The position numbers and the translations under genes are program-made. The notes under the pieces are model-generated. The model was given only the letters and a program-made list of their open reading frames with translations. It did not search any database and was not told where the DNA came from. Positions 63,830 through 64,000 of a stretch of DNA of 64,000 nucleotides are shown here, in pieces. The first letter of the stretch is position 1. Every line of letters begins with the position of its first letter. This DNA is from Paenibacillus validus NBRC 15382 (GTDB lineage: Bacteria; Bacillota; Bacilli; Paenibacillales; NBRC-103111). The stretch spans positions 62,001-126,000 of the forward strand of contig NZ_BIMH01000006.1 of the NCBI RefSeq assembly GCF_004000985.1. Reading direction: 5' to 3'.

Positions 63830-64000
63830 TTACGCCCCGCTCTTTCTCTTCATCAGGGTCCAAGCCCCCGCGACGATCAACACGATGCCAACGATCGGTC
63901 CATTGACCATCCATTGACCGAGGAGAGAACCGACGGCGAATACGGCAAAAAACAGGACCGACAGCACCATCAAAATGTTGATCGGAATCAGCAGCCACTT
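63830..64000 (-). CDS. Small membrane protein, N-terminus cut by window edge
   Basis: The open frame runs from the window edge to a TAA at 63830, giving 56 residues with two hydrophobic helices (PINILMVLSVLFFAVFAVGSLL and PIVGIVLIVAGAWTLM) and a short basic end (KRKSGA). The start lies outside the window. Family not recognised. Confidence 0.6.
   Translation of the reverse strand, partial: KWLLIPINILMVLSVLFFAVFAVGSLLGQWMVNGPIVGIVLIVAGAWTLMKRKSGA

Noticed and set aside
1-64000. tRNA, rRNA, CRISPR arrays, insertion sequences, prophage or origin
   Set aside because: No acceptor/T-arm patterns, repeat-spacer arrays, transposase motifs or DnaA-box clusters were recognised by eye; a tRNAscan-SE, CRISPR finder and ISfinder run would settle this.

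Overview
The window looks like a chromosomal segment of an endospore-forming, mid-GC (about 55 percent by eye) member of the Paenibacillaceae. The reasons are strong Gram-positive Shine-Dalgarno sites with many GTG and TTG starts, intrinsic terminators after most genes, an alpha/beta-type small acid-soluble spore protein, a LysM-M14 spore-type peptidoglycan endopeptidase, YtxG/YtxH, YkvA, LCP and CapA proteins. No rRNA, tRNA, CRISPR array, insertion sequence or prophage was seen. Both edges cut genes: a methyltransferase at base 1 and a small membrane protein at base 64000.

Layout. 0-12 kb: a partial methyltransferase; a yybP-ykoY (Mn2+) riboswitch driving a TerC-type membrane protein that carries an AbrB-like tail; oligopeptidase F; LapA; a PAS-GGDEF diguanylate cyclase; a secreted beta-propeller protein; DUF92; a GAF-HD-GYP phosphodiesterase. 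12-30 kb: CapA, metallophosphoesterase, MFS, O-methyltransferase, YpsC-type RNA methyltransferase, DUF2935, an MFS pseudogene, DUF1450, a HesB-like protein, AI-2E permease, YkvA, LysM-M14 peptidase, glutamate racemase, a polysaccharide deacetylase lipoprotein, BdbC, and a coupled glucoamylase/dehydrogenase pair.

30-36.3 kb is the most unusual part and is visibly more AT-rich than its surroundings. It has an XRE regulator with a LytTR-like C-terminus followed by a kinase-less polytopic membrane protein, then a CAAX-type membrane protease, then a tightly coupled operon: a second kinase-less polytopic membrane protein, AgrB, and a cysteine-free AgrD-type autoinducer precursor, followed after a hairpin by a LytTR-like/GGDEF/EAL protein. 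I read this as an Agr-type peptide signalling locus whose likely output is cyclic-di-GMP turnover instead of a classical AgrC/AgrA two-component pair. This is inference from domain content and gene order.

36-48 kb: phosphodiester glycosidase, YtxG/YtxH, a minimal FAD protein, LCP ligase, peptide deformylase, a SufR-like regulator, a DUF86 protein, thiD, tenI-thiO, a TPR protein and small membrane proteins. 48-55 kb: a frameshifted ROK-kinase relic, a MarR-controlled multidrug efflux operon (MarR, EmrA-like, EmrB-like, AcrA-like), a second MarR protein, an HD-GYP relic and an MFS transporter. 55-64 kb: SASP, radical SAM protein, FetAB-like exporter, FUSC-type exporter, modBA with a divergent HTH/periplasmic-binding-like regulator but no modC, and an HNH endonuclease.

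Several genes converge on cyclic-di-GMP (one cyclase, one HD-GYP enzyme, one GGDEF-EAL protein and one HD-GYP fragment), on the cell envelope (LCP, CapA, LysM-M14, RacE, deacetylase) and on metal handling (Mn2+ riboswitch, FetAB, ModAB, Fe-S type regulators).
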